Below are positions 33,496 through 47,125 of a DNA stretch of 64,000 bases, piece by piece. How positions within the stretch are numbered: the first letter of the stretch is position 1; every line of letters begins with the position of its first letter. The stretch is from positions 5,030,453 through 5,094,452 of the forward strand of contig NC_135571.1 in assembly GCF_964340395.1 (NCBI RefSeq), given 5' to 3'. Both the position numbers and the translations under genes were made by a program. The notes below the pieces were generated by a model, which worked only from the letters and a program-made list of their open reading frames with translations, ran no database searches and was not told the DNA's origin. The stretch is from Glandiceps talaboti (Eukaryota > Hemichordata > Enteropneusta > Spengelidae).

Positions 33496-36019
33496 CATGG
33501 CCCAAGTATTTGACCCAGCAAGTGTATCTGCCAAATACAGTATAGGGTGGCGGTCAAGTTTCAAATCACAACCACCAGAAATATTTGCATAACAATACAT
33601 TCTTTGATATCATCAAACTGCCTAACTCAATTATAATTTGCTTGGGAGTACCTAAAATACAGTAAAATTGTGCAAGAAACTTTCATCGGAATTTCTAAAA
33701 AAAAAAATCATTTCTAAAAAAATGATTTTATGGAGTACAAACTAATATTGAGTGCTATAACCTCAGGTGGCGTAGTTTGTCGTGAGCTCCACAAGATTTT
33801 AATTTAATACAAATCTCTCTAGATTGTCTTTTTAAGCATACTTGAACACATTTTGAAAACTTAACTTTTAATTTTGTACTGTAAGAAATGAAAAAGTATT
33901 TATTATTTACAGAGATATCTTTTGAAAGAAAAAAAAATACAAAATCAAAAACATTTGAGCTAAGACTTTTGCTGCCTTTTTATAAGAAACACAGATTTTT
34001 TATTCTTGCTATTTTTTGAGTATTTTAGAGAGAAAAAAGAAAAGAAATAATATTGTCTTCCTTGCCCTTATCACAAAGAAATATTTAAAAGGGGAAGAGG
34101 GAAATAACAGTTTGAAAAACTTATTTTTTTGAAATATTTGCGTTTTGCCAAAATTAGCCTAGATAGGGCATTATTAGTATTACTCTTAGAGAGCCAAGTA
34201 CATGTATATCATAGTTTGGTAGTTCTTGATCGAAATGAAGCCACTTAGGCAAATGTGAAAAAGACAAGTTAGAAGACCTAGCTATGTGTAGATTTGTCCT
34301 ACCAACTCTTTGGCTTATGTAGACTTATTAAACAATGTGATATGCAAGATCAAATATATGAATACTAAAGCGGCAATTGAGATTTCAGTTTACTAAGATA
34401 GACGTGAACTAATTCTGTTGTTACGATTATGAAGTGGACATCAGTTTGATTACGAGTATATATTGACAGTAGGGTGGCATTTCTGATGACTTCAATGCTG
34501 TGTACAGTTTGGGAACGTCCCTCGTTTGCACAGTCTTGATGGACACTATCTTGATTGATAATATCTGCACAACAGAGGCATTGCTATCACCCACTTGTGT
34601 AATCTACTTAATCGAAGAACAATAGTGTTAGTTTGTGTTTGTTTTAGTAAGTCGAGACTTCATTTGCCACTGTAGTAATATTTCACCTACCACCATGTGA
34701 CTGTAATTTCAGTTAACATTGATATAAATTAAGTCATCCATATACCAAGAGTATATTTTGTTTTAGAATCAAACTTTTAGCAAATGAAATCATTTGTGGA
34801 CTGCAATTGTCAAATACTTTGTTAGAGTTAGCATAGTTTATAGGATAGTTCATAGATTTTTCACAAGAAAATTGTTTGCCAATGTTACTTAGAAACAGTA
34901 CTTGTGAATTTCCCAAAGTGCATATATGGTACAAGGCCACAAATAGTGACCAATGATTGATCACACTGCCTGGTTCTTTAAAGATGCGTAAATTGCTGAC
35001 TCTGATTGGATAGCAAGTCACATGATCTAGATAACCAGGATGTGTGACCTTTTAGTCTCACTGATCTGACCTGTGAACCATAATGCCAAAGCATACAAAA
35101 CATTCCAAGTTGTTATTTTCTTGTTAGCGGTTAGAATTTTAGTATGTGCTAGAGAGTTACAAATTCCTTGTACCCACGTGTGCTTAAATAAATTTATTCA
35201 GGGTTTAAAACAGCAGTGAAAAACTTATTTATCAATGATATTTTTCCAAAGTTTTTTAATATTATGATGCATGCAGGTTCACGTCAGGTTCAACCACAAT
35301 TATCACAATATATTTAACGCAAGGCAGTCAGCTTGCATTAAGGTTGTAGCTTACCTGGGCACTGAGAGTTTTAAAAATTTCACATTTTTGTGAAACTTTG
35401 CTTAGAATGTGTCATCTTTTGCAAATAATTAAAAATGGTCACCATGTTATTTCACAGAATATAAATGATCTCGATATCAATAATGCACTGCTTGGCAGCC
35501 ATTTTGAATAAATTATGACAGGATCTGAGGTCATTAAAAATTTGCATATGACCTACAGATTATATGGGTGATTTGCATATTACCTAAGAAATACACCAAT
35601 GCTTGCTTAAGAAATTGTTTTCTTATGCAACAAATATGCCAAATATGAAGTTTTGTTGTATGTCAAGCGTTAATTTGTAAATCGTAATATTTTTACTAGG
35701 TTTTGATACAGCAAGCTAAAATTAATCAAAATGCTAATCATTGCATCAGCAGTGTACTATGATTAGTATGAATAATTCACTACTAAAAATTCTGTTCTTA
35801 TAGGATCAATATGCAACATATATTGAGGGCAGTCCTCAACCAACCTTTAAACCACCCCTCTTATCATAGATATATGGGTATGATACCATTGCCGTACAAT
35901 GGTGGATGAAACTAATACTGGTGAAGTAGGGGTGACAGCTATAATCTCCTACTGTCCAGAAAGGCATCTTGATTCACACTTCCTGCCAAGATTTTCTATT
36001 TTTAAGGAAGATTTCCAAA

Positions 36020-36365
36020 TTTGAATATTAATAAGTTATATGTAATTAGGATATTGATATGCAAAGTTTCTGATGCCACAAGTTCATATATTAAAAGTTT
36101 TACGACGATAGAAAATTAAAGAGAGAAGTGAATTCAAATAATTGAATATTAATGAGTTATATGCTAATTATGATATTGATATGCAAAGTTTCCATTGCAA
36201 CAAGATCACATATTAAAGCGGAGTTACTACAATAGAAAATTAAGTATGTGGAGATTTGAATTTGAACATATGAATATTAATTAGTTATATGCTAATTAGG
36301 ATATTGATATGCAAGAGTTGTGTTCACAGATTAAACCAATGTTACTTCCATAGAAAATTAAGGGT
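36020..36365. repeat. ~120-bp AT-rich tandem repeat, three copies
   Basis: AATATTAATgAGTTATATGC, TAATTAGGATATTGATATGC and the TTAAAG...ATAGAAAATTAA blocks recur three times. Confidence 0.8.
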
Positions 36366-37149
36366 TTTTTCAAAGACTTTGCCATTATTACTTTTATCTC
36401 ACCTTCAGTTGTGTTTGTTAAATGTTTACTCCACAAATTTTAGAAGACATTCAATCAAGTTTTTAGAAAAGATGACGTATAAATAGAATTGACTTATATC
36501 AATCTGTGACAAATTTTATGCATTGTGACTACCTAGGCAGGTTACCGATTTCAATACCTACTATTTTTGCCCAACATAAGGGGTATGGGAAAACTTTTCC
36601 ATAATCATGAATGTACTTATTGAGAATTTTTTTTATTTAAACAAATATACTGTTTTAAAAATTATTTACCGCAACTGCTTTCAAAGGGGAAATTTATCAG
36701 CCAATCAGCCAATCAGAAATGGTGATACATTGTACAAATAACCACATGCCATCGAAATAGATGATGATGATGATAGTTTGTTTCTTTGTTGCTTAGCAAC
36801 CATGGATGATTGTAGTTTTTGAAGTAGAATGTCTACAAGTGTATGTACAGTAGAGATGTTGTAGAGGTGTTGGAATATATTATGCATTTGTTATTTCTTG
36901 CAATAATCAACAAGAAATCGTGTCATTTTGTGAGCTCTTAGTTGACAGTGTGGTGTTAGGCTTTGAACAAAGAAATTGTCATTTTTCAGACTTTTAACAT
37001 TTCCTTTGTTCTAGCCTTAGAGATAAATTTGTAGTCCACAGCTTGTTTTGTTACGCGTTTTGTAAACTTTTGTGAGCTGTTTTACAAAGAAAGCCTACAT
37101 ATACCCGTCCTGCTTGTAGTTAGCAATATTCAAGACCTGTTGAGAAGGT

Positions 37150-37510
37150 TAGGTTTATTACTAGGGGTACTGTGAGGGCGGTTTTTCATCGCCATGGTTA
37201 CTTGTAGGGTTGTGTGAGGGCGCTGTTGTGGTGGCCATTTTTACTTGTAGGAGTACTGTGAGGGCGCTGTTTAGTTACCATGGTTTCTGTAGGGTAACTA
37301 TGAGGGTGCTGTTTAGTTGCCATGGTTTTTGTAGGGTTACTGTGCGGGTGCTGTTGAGAAGCTAAGGTTTATTTGTAGGGGACTGCAAGTGCTGTTGTAA
37401 AATTGTTTAAAATACTACAACAGTGCTTTCTAGTTGTGGAAAATTGCAACAGTGCCCTCTAGTGGTGGTAACATGCAACAGCGCCATCTAGTGGTGGTTG
37501 AAAGACTGCA
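37150..37510. repeat. Degenerate ~55-bp repeat with AGGGCGCTGT and CTCF-like sites
   Basis: GTACTGTGAGGGCGCTGTTTAG-like units recur at about 37170, 37216, 37258, 37303 and 37345. They are followed by two copies of GTGCCCTCTAGTGGTGG / GCGCCATCTAGTGGTGG, whose complement CCACTAGAKGGCRC fits the animal CTCF core. Confidence 0.75.
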
Positions 37511-37832
37511 GCGGTGCATTGTAGTGGAGATGAAATCAGTTAGTGGTGAGCCTAGTGATTCTAAAGTCGCTAAAGTATGTAAATATATTCAAATAGTTAT
37601 TCTTTTGTCATAAATTAGAGGACCACTTTGCACCCATGATTTTTTCAGAAGGAAGTAATTTTTCAGATATGTAATCATTTTCTGATTACAGGACGAAAGT
37701 AGTAATGTTGAGACAGTTTGAGAGTAACATCGCATTGTACAAAGTCGGCACTTAGGTTTGAATTTTATCACGAAAATTGCCTACTGTTCCCTGATGGTCC
37801 ATGTAAGGCGAGTGAACATCAATAATCTCATA

Positions 37833-38071
37833 TTAAAAGGAAAAGTCCCGTCAGGCTTTTTTCTGCTATCAACTTACATATGATTGTAGGTGGTCAAATA
37901 GCACCTTACACTTATTAATCTTGAAATCTAAGAAAGAAGCACTACTGCACTTGACATGTGTCGGCCAGTTTGTTGATTTTCCTGCAAGGGTTTATGGGAA
38001 AACCTTGCAGGAAATGACATCACGTTTACCACAATCTGTTTGAAATAAGTCTGACTGGAATTTTCCATTAA
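37833..38071 (-). mobile_element. TTAA-type MITE, complete short copy
   Basis: It begins TTAAAAGGAAAAGTCCCGTC and ends AGTCTGACTGGAATTTTCCATTAA, giving imperfect ~25-bp inverted termini bounded by TTAA. The inner AGGGTTTATGGGAAAACC is the reverse of the 74-bp unit. TTAA ends suggest mobilisation by a piggyBac- or Kolobok-type transposase. Confidence 0.75.
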
Positions 38072-39521
38072 TATGAAGAAAAAGATTATGAGACGTTCCA
38101 TTATATCTTTGAAATGGAATAACCTATAACCTTGCAAAACCATAATTGGAGCAAACCATTATTTCCATGGGGAAAATAGGTCCGAGGCATTGGAAAGTAC
38201 AGAACTTTGTGATTTTGTAAAATGATTAGAGATAAGATTAGGTTTATTTTGTATTTGAGAAAAAAAGGTTCCAGAAAGAAGCACAAATTTTGTCAAAACG
38301 ATGATTCATGGTTATGTTATTTTGATATCAAATTATTAATAACCATAATATCTTTGAGGGCCATTGAAAATTTAACATGAAATCAATTAAATGTTATAAA
38401 AATCAAGAATTTTTGTCATGACAAATGTTGGCGGGAATATTTTAAACTGACATCAATTATTATACCAGTCGTTTCTGTGTTGCTTGCTAAAAATCTACCG
38501 TCAATCAATAATACAAAATAAGAAGAATTTTTGTGATAACAGATTGTAATCTGATATTTATTTTGATATGAAATGATAAGTGACAGTTACGCCCAAAAAT
38601 TCAGAATTTTTGCCATGAAATTTTTTGGCGGGAAAGAGTTTATTTTGATATCAAATCACTGAGGAAGATAAATCAATTGAAATTCAATCACAATTTGATT
38701 TAATTGAGTACAAAAATTGCTTGATTTTCCTAAGAAAAATTTGCAAATAAAATGGCTTTATTATGGAAAGTGTAGATTTGAACAGAAAAGTGACTGTCGA
38801 ACAGGAAGTGATTTTTAGGAAAGTGTTGGTGCTGACCATAGGTCATGAAAAGTGTAAACTTGAAAAGTGAGTAGTGTAGTTGAGATTTATATGTGAAAAA
38901 ATCATGAAAGAAGAAAATACTATTACTGAGATTGTATATGGAAAAGAAAATTTAGTTTTTTACGAGATTGAAAAATGATATGTATAGATCTTTTTTGTGG
39001 TTGTTGGTGGAGGTTGTAGAATTCTTAAAATTGTCGTTAACATTTTATTCAAAATAGGCACTGCTATGAACCAGATGCTAACACAGCACTTTTTTGTCCT
39101 GGAAAAAACCCATACAAGTTTCCGCTGACATTTTGTTCCCCCTAGGCCATGATGGAATTGTTAGTTCCATCTTGCAATTTTGTCGGAAAAAAACAACAGG
39201 TCAAAGTTGACTATGTAAATTTGCCCAGGACTTCACCATTATTTCATGGGTGATCTACCATGCCCAACTGAGAGGGGACATACACTAAGGTTCTAAAATG
39301 TACAGTAAATGTAGATATTATCATAGTTCTAAACTCTTATGTTGTATTATAGTATATCTTTTTAAACTTATTTCAGAAGTTGTTTTATCTATATATTTGT
39401 GAAAGTTGACTATTTCTCTTAAAAGAAAGTTGTCGTTTTTTCTCTCTCATCTTCTTTTGTTCTATTATATTTATGCCGTATTTAACATGATGTGTATATT
39501 TATCTGTTCTTTGCATTGAAC

Positions 39522-39527
39522 AATAAA
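39522..39527 (+). terminator. SINHCAF: Poly(A) signal, probable distal end of SINHCAF
   Basis: AATAAA in the context GAACAATAAAGTCTG, followed within 25-60 bases by TGTT-rich DNA. It is 0.6 kb from the oppositely oriented signal of EFCAB6, so the genes converge. Confidence 0.5.
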
Positions 39528-39744
39528 GTCTGTTGAAACAAAAATTTAGCTGTTATGTGTTATTGTTACAGCTAAAACAAGGAGTGTTCATCGGAAGATT
39601 GTACTAAACATTATACATTAACAGCTAATGTTGTGGACAGTGTTCTGGCAAGCACTCCCTGTTTTGGCTGTAAATGTGTATGTTATGTAGTTGGCGAACA
39701 CTACATGTTATGTAAAGTCTTCTGGTGAACACTCCCTGGGTACA

Positions 39745-39993
39745 AACACACACACACATACCACATACAACACAGACACAACGCATACATATGTACGTAC
39801 ATACGCACCTACATACATACATATATACATACATACATACATACGTACGTACGTACGTATATACATACACAGACATACATACATGCATACATACATACAT
39901 ACATACATACATACATACATACATACATACATACATACACACACATGCATACACATTCAAACATGCATACACATTCAAACATGCATACATACA

Positions 39994-40027
<34 letters not shown>

Positions 40028-40082
40028 CATACACACACACAGACATACATACATACACACACACACACATACATATATACAG
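39745..40082. repeat. (CATA)n-type microsatellite
   Basis: Long imperfect CATA/CGTA/CACA tract in the 0.6 kb between the convergent poly(A) signals. Long Tyr/Val/Cys open frames here are artefacts. Confidence 0.95.
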
Positions 40083-40160
40083 ATCTAGGCAACTTGAAAC
40101 ACAATCATTCAGAATAAATTACAAAAATAAAACACGATTTATGTCAAAACTTTTACCAAC

Positions 40161-40166
40161 TTTATT
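40161..40166 (-). terminator. EFCAB6: Poly(A) signal, probable end of EFCAB6
   Basis: On the minus strand this reads ACAATAAAG, 1.89 kb after the EFCAB6 stop codon, with T-rich DNA just downstream. A nearer AATAAA at 41276-41281 could be used instead. Confidence 0.5.
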
Positions 40167-41587
40167 GTCATGCTGTGCATGAATTGTATTAATGAATAAA
40201 ACCTGGAAAAATGCATATATACACATACAAACAAAACTTTTGATAATTTTCCAAAATATACAAGTAATTTCTAAAATAATACTTTCATTTTGTCATGATT
40301 TCGCACTCTTTTTTGTTCATTTTTTCATAATTTGGTCTTTGCTAATATCTAACAAACTAATGCTAAAATCAAAACATCACTCAGGAAAAAAATGAGTTAT
40401 TGAATATTGTCACCGAAACACACTCTAAAATAATGACATCACCAATAATGCTGATACTTTATAGGAAAGTTCTGGACGGATTTCAAACTGCAGAAAAAAA
40501 CCTTCCTTATCTCGAATTGTGTACAATCAACACAGAACCCATGTCATGCAGGAAAACATAAAAAACAAAAGAATAATCCTATTATGTTGTATGAGGGCGC
40601 TGTACATTATTCTGTGCATTTCGTCCTTGCAATTATTAATATATCCACACAATATATGAATTTTTACACATTTGAAAGTAAAACACTTCTGTACAATTCA
40701 TTCTGTAAAATTTGCATAGTTGTTCAGGCACTTTTTTAATGCAATCCTCGAATGCCATGCTCACAACACGATTGCTGCTGGTTTGTTTGTGTCTTAATCA
40801 AATCTTCTCTCCACTGTATCATACGTACAAACTGATGTTCATGAAATTTAAATTACAGTATTTTTCCTACCTAAGACCGACACTTTTCAAATACAGATCT
40901 AAAACTTTGAATATAGAGAAAAATTCAGTTTGATAGGAATTCTCAAGAAGAATTCTGAAATGTAGAAAGATATAGCGAGTTAAGGATACCATATGTAAAT
41001 TTACAGTGAGTTAAGGATACCATATGCAAATTAATACAAACTTAGGGGAAAAAATTATTTTGTCATCCCTATTTGTGGAAGTTAACTAATGTGTGTAGAG
41101 CTAGGGATGCTTGCTACATTAATTTGTTTGGAACTAGGGATGCTTATAGAGTAATGGAATTCATCAAAGCATAAAAGCAGGATATAAAATTTGCTACAAA
41201 TGAAAAAAAAAAGTGTTTTTCTCAGCTTCTATGAATTTAGTTAATGACTGAAACTGGAATAATTTCATGTAAAATTTTATTGTAGATAAACTTTGAATAA
41301 CCCCCAAATCCCAAGAACAGAGATGTACACCCCCTCCTAATTCACTCCATGTCACTGCATACATTCGCAGAATTCAGTGTGAACATACAGTGCACAAAAA
41401 TTGTAAATTGTTGAGATATGAATTAGGAAAATTGAGGAAAATATGTGAATCAATAAACACCTAGGGAGACAGCTACTTGAATATTAGTAAGCTAGGGAGT
41501 CTGCACATTTTGAATCTTGTAAAATCATATGACTGTATATTTACCACACTGCATACATAAGGGACTTGACAGTATCCTTTCAAATTA

Positions 41588-41805
41588 ACAAACAGTTAGG
41601 GAGGCAAAGATACTTGGATCTGTGCCAATAATATGGAAAGCTGCAGACAAAGTTAAGGGGCAAGTATACTTGGATCTGTGCCAATAATATGCAAAGCTGC
41701 AAAGTTGAAATGGCAAAGTATACTTGGCTCTGTGCCAATAATATGCAAAGCTGTAAAGTTGAAAGGGCAAAGTATACTTGGCTCTGTGCCAACTACATGA
41801 AAATC
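41588..41805. repeat. 54-bp tandem repeat, four copies
   Basis: GTATACTTGG recurs at 41663, 41717 and 41771 (period 54), with CTGTGCCAATAATATGCAAA between. A degenerate first unit starts near 41588. Confidence 0.9.
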
Positions 41806-42051
41806 TAGTGTCTACAGACAATCTGCAAGTGTAAGAACAGTTTACTATATTCTTTCAAAGTCTTGAGTTCTAGCAATAATTCATTACATCACAAATATGA
41901 AATGTTTGAATACAAAACCAATTCTGTACAACATTTGTAGTAATGACGCTGGAAAGTTTCAAAAAGGAGTCAATATGTGAAATCTTTCCATTGTGACCTT
42001 TTGAGAGGTCAGAGTTGAAAGTTGAGCAATTAAGCACATCAGTCAGGTGTT

Positions 42052-42327
42052 CTACTGTTTCAGGTAGGCTCTAAGGAAGTCATTATATGATATTTTTCCA
42101 GACATGTCTTTGTCGTAGAATGTCATAAGATGGAAGAATTCGTCTTCCGAGAGGTTGATACTGTAATGCCGGAGAATATTACGGAATTCTAGTGGAGATA
42201 CTATTCCGACAGCGGTCGTATCGATTCCTCGGAATGAGCGTCTCATGTCTTTCCAGTTTTGGAGTACGCATTCCCGGATTCTCAACATGGCTTGCATTAG
42301 ACTCTCACTCTCATCACCAGCTTTCAT
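42052..42327 (-). CDS. EFCAB6: EFCAB6 terminal coding exon (EF-hand pair 13)
   Basis: 276 nt from TTGTTCCAG to the TAG at 42054-42052. It encodes [20 protein letters not shown], then [15 protein letters not shown] and [20 protein letters not shown]. The last loop has good calcium ligands (Asp1, Asp3, Ser5, Gly6, Asp12). The strongest orthologue match in the gene. Confidence 0.97.
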   Translation of the reverse strand: MKAGDESESLMQAMLRIRECVLQNWKDMRRSFRGIDTTAVGIVSPLEFRNILRHYSINLSEDEFFHLMTFYDKDMSGKISYNDFLRAYLKQ

Positions 42328-45300
42328 CTGGAACAAAATAATGATTGCAGTTATCAACATTGTTGAAGTTACTGATCTCTGTCTTAAACTGATTACTTTT
42401 CATCATTCAATTTGTCATCAGCCTCATTTGCATAAACTCAAGTTATTCTACAATGCCATTTTTCTCTGATCTACATCTAGAGAGTGAAGACAACCATTTC
42501 AGTAAGTACTCTTTTAATTTTTTACAATTTTGTACATTTGCCCCCCCCCCCCACCCACCCCCCATATTTTCTCTGACAGTTTCAATAATGTTTGATACTC
42601 ATACCAATATAAGGGTGGTGCCCCTCATGGTATAAACACTACCAGGTCTCCAATGTCCTCAGATGTTATAATTACCGCAAATATTTTTTTAAGACATTCA
42701 TAAATCTACTTACCATCATTTTTGTCGGATGAATCTTTTTACGGTTCAATAGTCTGTCGGTCTGTTCGTTTTCGTCTTCTTGGATAGGTTTTAGGTGAAG
42801 CACAAAATGACGTAGGAAACCATTGTAGTTAAATCTGTAAACAAAATTATGAAATGAAAGTTATCAACTTTATCAAAATTTGGCAAAGTTTAAGAAACTT
42901 ATCATCGTCTACAACATAATGGGATGAGATTCTGTAATTTTGTGGATGGCATGTGTGGATGTTGACTGATTTAGTAAAGCGTCCCCACTGAGGCATATCT
43001 AGTTTAGAATGGTATTGTTTGATAAAGAGCGCCACCACAGGCATAAAACAGAATCATAGTTAGATAAATACAAGTGCTCAATTTCTGAGCTTGCTATACA
43101 TGGTGATGTTGTTGTTGTTTTTGTTGTTGTTGTTGTTTTTGTTGTTGTTGGTTGTTGTTGGTAGTGTTGTTGTTGTTGTTGTTGTTGTTGTTCTTGTTGT
43201 TGTTGTGGTGGTGGTGGTGGTGGTTGTTGACTTACTTTCCGTTCTCTTTGAGATCAAATTTCATCATGAGTTGTCGGAATTCATCAACTGGCAAGTAAAG
43301 GTGAAACTGTTCCATCACATCTGAAATATTAAAAGAAAAATTGAAAGTTGTTATCAACATAACATTGTATTTATGATAAAAGATCATACTTCAGAATGTA
43401 CATAAAAGTATTGTTCATCACATAAGCCCAAAACTGAAATAATGTATTCCTGCTACCAAGCGAAGGTATTGCACAGTGCCCTCACAGGTAGAGTAGAAAA
43501 ACATACATCAACATAGAGGGCGCTGTTCACAAAGACTCGGAAATTGATTGCAAACAAAATAAACAAAACAGTTGTAAAATCTAGGTGCACAGATTACATT
43601 TTCATCACGCTGGAAGGACCAGCTCTGCAATTTTTAATTTGCAAGACAAATATGTACTAAAAATTAATCCTTTAGAGTGTTATCTGTTCAACAGCCTAAC
43701 TTTCATTTCACATTTTCTGCTAAATTTTCATCAAATTTTTCACTATCTTACCTCTAAAATCCAGTATATCAATTTCACCAGCTCCATCTTCGTCCTTGAG
43801 TCGGCATAATTTCTGAATATCTTGCCAATATTTATAAATCTTATCTTTGAGTTTACGTTCTATGTTCTCTGCATTCACCATTGGTGTCATGGAACGACGG
43901 CCAAACAAATCAGACTAGAATTGGAACAAAACAATCAAATTTAAATATGAGAATTCATTATTCAAATATTAATTCTTGACTGAATAAACAACCAATCAGA
44001 TTTACTTGCTGGAATTAACAACCAATCAAATTTACTATCAAAATATTTTATAAATATATGCAAATTTAAAACAAATATATCTAAAACCATGAGAACTCTT
44101 ATCATTCTACCTAGCCTAAAGAGTAACATTAAAATGTATGCAAATTAATGTTACTTTATACAAATGAGCTTTCAATTTTAAGGCCTATTAAGAGTATCAT
44201 TAACATTTATGCAAATTACTGTTAATTTATGCAACTGTACTTTAATTTTAAGGTCCAGTAAGAATAGCATTGAAATTTTATGCAAATTAGTGTTAATTTA
44301 TGCATATTTGGTTCAAGGTGATTGACTTTCTGAATACTCACCATTCGACTGCCATATCTACTCTGTCCTGTCCTTGGTGGGCTTATTGTCATTGGACGAG
44401 ACATCGCTGTACCAGGTGGTTGTGGATACAGATTACCATTGACATTGCTTTCAACTTTGGAGAATTTCTTTAAGAACTTCTTATAATCAAGGTTACCAAA
44501 CTCATTGACATCTAAGAGCTCCCACAAACATTCAAACTATAAAAGAAAAAAACACAAATAACAGCTTAAAAATTATGTCAGGTTTTTTCAGGTTTTTTTT
44601 GGCAAAGACTGAAGAAAGTCATAACTGAAATAAGGAATTCTAAATCTGAGGTTAAAATTTCAAGAACAATATTTTACATTCTATCATTTCACTTTTTATA
44701 TTTATAAAGAAACGCATAACTGAACTCCCTAACATAATACAAAAGTGACTGCCTAGCATGATAAAAGTGTCTCCCTAGCATGATAAAAGTGACTCCCGCA
44801 GCATGATAGAAGTGACTCCCTAGCATGATAAAAGTGGCTCCCTAGCATGATAAAAGTGGCTCCCTAGCATGATAAAAGTGGCTCCCTAGCATGATAAATG
44901 TGGCTCCTAGCATGATAAAAGTCATAAACTAGCATGATAAAAGTGACTCCCTAGCATGATAAAAGTCATAAACTAGCATAATAAAAGTGACTCCCTAGCA
45001 TGATAAAATAAACATATTTTAAAAGGCCCACTGTTTTACACTTGAGTCTCTTATTCATAAAAATTTGTCCCCTTAAGTGTATTTTATTCAAAATACATAC
45101 AACACAGCAGACCTTTAAATTTTCACTTATTTCGCTGAAAATGAAAAAAAAAAACGTACAAAAAGTAGTCTTTGAGAACTAAACACCTCAAAATCTTCTT
45201 GAAGCAAAAATATCTAAGTTTAAGGATTCATCTATTTTTGGATTTGCCAAAAATGATAAAATATAGGAAAATCACACAAAAAAAGTCAAAACTCAGGAGC

Positions 45301-46949
45301 ATAATCTTACCTGTTCATCGTGTAATCTGAAAGCGTTTTCCTGTAAAACTTCTCTGAAGTCTTCCTTGGCTATGACACCGATTCTTGCATAGTCAATTTC
45401 TGAGAACCGTTCAGCAAAGTTGTAAACCCTAGCTGAAACCACTTCCTGCAGTTTGCCAATAATTTCTTCAAGTGACATTGGTCTTGGTGACAGCTCCTTC
45501 GACACTTTCTGTACAGACTCCAACCAATTTGCAGCAACCTGTAAAAAAACATGTCAATTTATATTTACTAAGGAAAGTAGAGGCTCTTGAATCATTTTAG
45601 TCCAAAAATTAAAACCTTAAACACATTCTTACAATGAGAAGAATTAGACATTTATGATTGGTTCATTCAATCATGTGATATTGCTGTCATGGTCACATGA
45701 CCATTTGATACTATATAAGGTCATACTTTCCATATTAGGTCATAAAACCCTTCAATTTTCCTTCACTATCCTATAGGATCAGATGATCATGGCTTCTTAA
45801 CATATAAGGACAGGTTGTTTGCATAGATAATATATTCAAGGATTAAAGTATCTGATTGGTAAATTAAGGATACTTACTGTTCTTTCATCACTACTAAAGT
45901 CGTCCAAGAACTGAACCCAATCAATGGCAAGGTCTGAAGACACTTTAACTTTTGTCATCAACATTTTGAATTGCTTGTCTGTTAGTTTGAAGCAGAAGTG
46001 GTCCAAGATACGACGGAATTCACCAGCTGAAAGGCGCCCTCTGTGTTCACGATCAAAAGAGTTGAATGCCTATAGAATGAGCAAAAATGTAGAAAATATG
46101 TCAATAAAGTTTGAAAAGAGTAAAATAACTTAAATTGGTGGCATTTATCACACAAACTTGAACTTGATAACTTCTAAATTTCTTGTCTAACGAAAGTTTT
46201 ACAAGTGACACAAGGCCCAAACCAATAAGTTGAATATTAACATAACTGAGACATGAATTCAAAAATATGTAGGGTTGGTACCGATATTTTTTATTCCAAA
46301 TTTTTGTGGTTATAACATCCCTTCTGTTTATGCTATTTATTTTTTTAAAAATACTTTGTAAATGAATTTTATGCCACTGTTATAATATTTTCTCAAAACT
46401 ACACACAAAAAAAATTTTCAAGAAAATTTTTGACTTGCTACATAAAATGAGTTTAGGACTTGGAAGAAAAACTAGGTAGGTTCAGGTAGTCCAAACAACA
46501 CCATTTTAAAAAAAAAGAATCAGAAAATTTCCAAAAAAAATGGCTTGAGAATTTCCATTTTTACTTACAGCATGTAGAATGTCTTTGTCACTGCTAACTA
46601 GTCGCCTTAGTTTCTTCAAGGCTTTCTCTGGAGTCAGCGTGGAGAACGATTCAACGGTCACTTCTGGTAAATTTTTCTTCTTGTATTTTGGTTCTTGTGC
46701 TTCATCGAATGCTGACAGGAACTGTTCATACGATAGTTTAGTTCGTGTGCTTGGTATTCCAATCCTGAGGAGATTAATAAATAATTTGTCAGTTGGAAAT
46801 TTCATAGGGGTGATATATTTTTTTGTAATTTTTCAGAAAGCCGACACAGAAATCTTGATTGAAGCAATATTTTGTATGTCACCTCAGAGATGTTACATCA
46901 CATTTGCGTTTACAAATTGTAAACAATATTTTGACCCCATTTGAATTCG

Positions 46950-46991
<42 letters not shown>

Positions 46992-47080
46992 CGACGATGA
47001 CAATGATGATGATGATGATGATTATGATGATGACGACTATGACGATGACAACTATGACAATGATGATGACGATGATGACA

Positions 47081-47125
<45 letters not shown>

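Larger units (their letters stand above)
31498..39545 (+). other. SINHCAF: SINHCAF 3' untranslated/downstream region
   Basis: There is no coding signal here. Candidate poly(A) signals AATAAA lie at 35187, 38746 and 39522. The last has GT-rich DNA after it and is the best terminal site. The region holds a 109-bp tandem array, a ~61-bp tandem array, a three-copy ~120-bp AT-rich repeat, a repeated AGGGCGCTGT block and a TTAA-flanked MITE. Whether all 8 kb is transcribed as UTR is unknown. Confidence 0.5.
40140..42051 (-). other. EFCAB6: EFCAB6 3' untranslated region (candidate)
   Basis: Non-coding DNA between the EFCAB6 stop and its candidate poly(A) signal. It contains a four-copy 54-bp repeat (41588-41805). 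Open frames there exist only because 54 is a multiple of three. Confidence 0.5.

Noticed and set aside
34734-35021. Minus-strand 95-codon frame
   Set aside because: No homology recognised, no splice context; AT-rich chance frame in the SINHCAF 3' region.
39625-40182. Frames up to 163 codons of Tyr-Val-Cys-Met or Thr-Tyr-Ile-His
   Set aside because: (CATA)n microsatellite.
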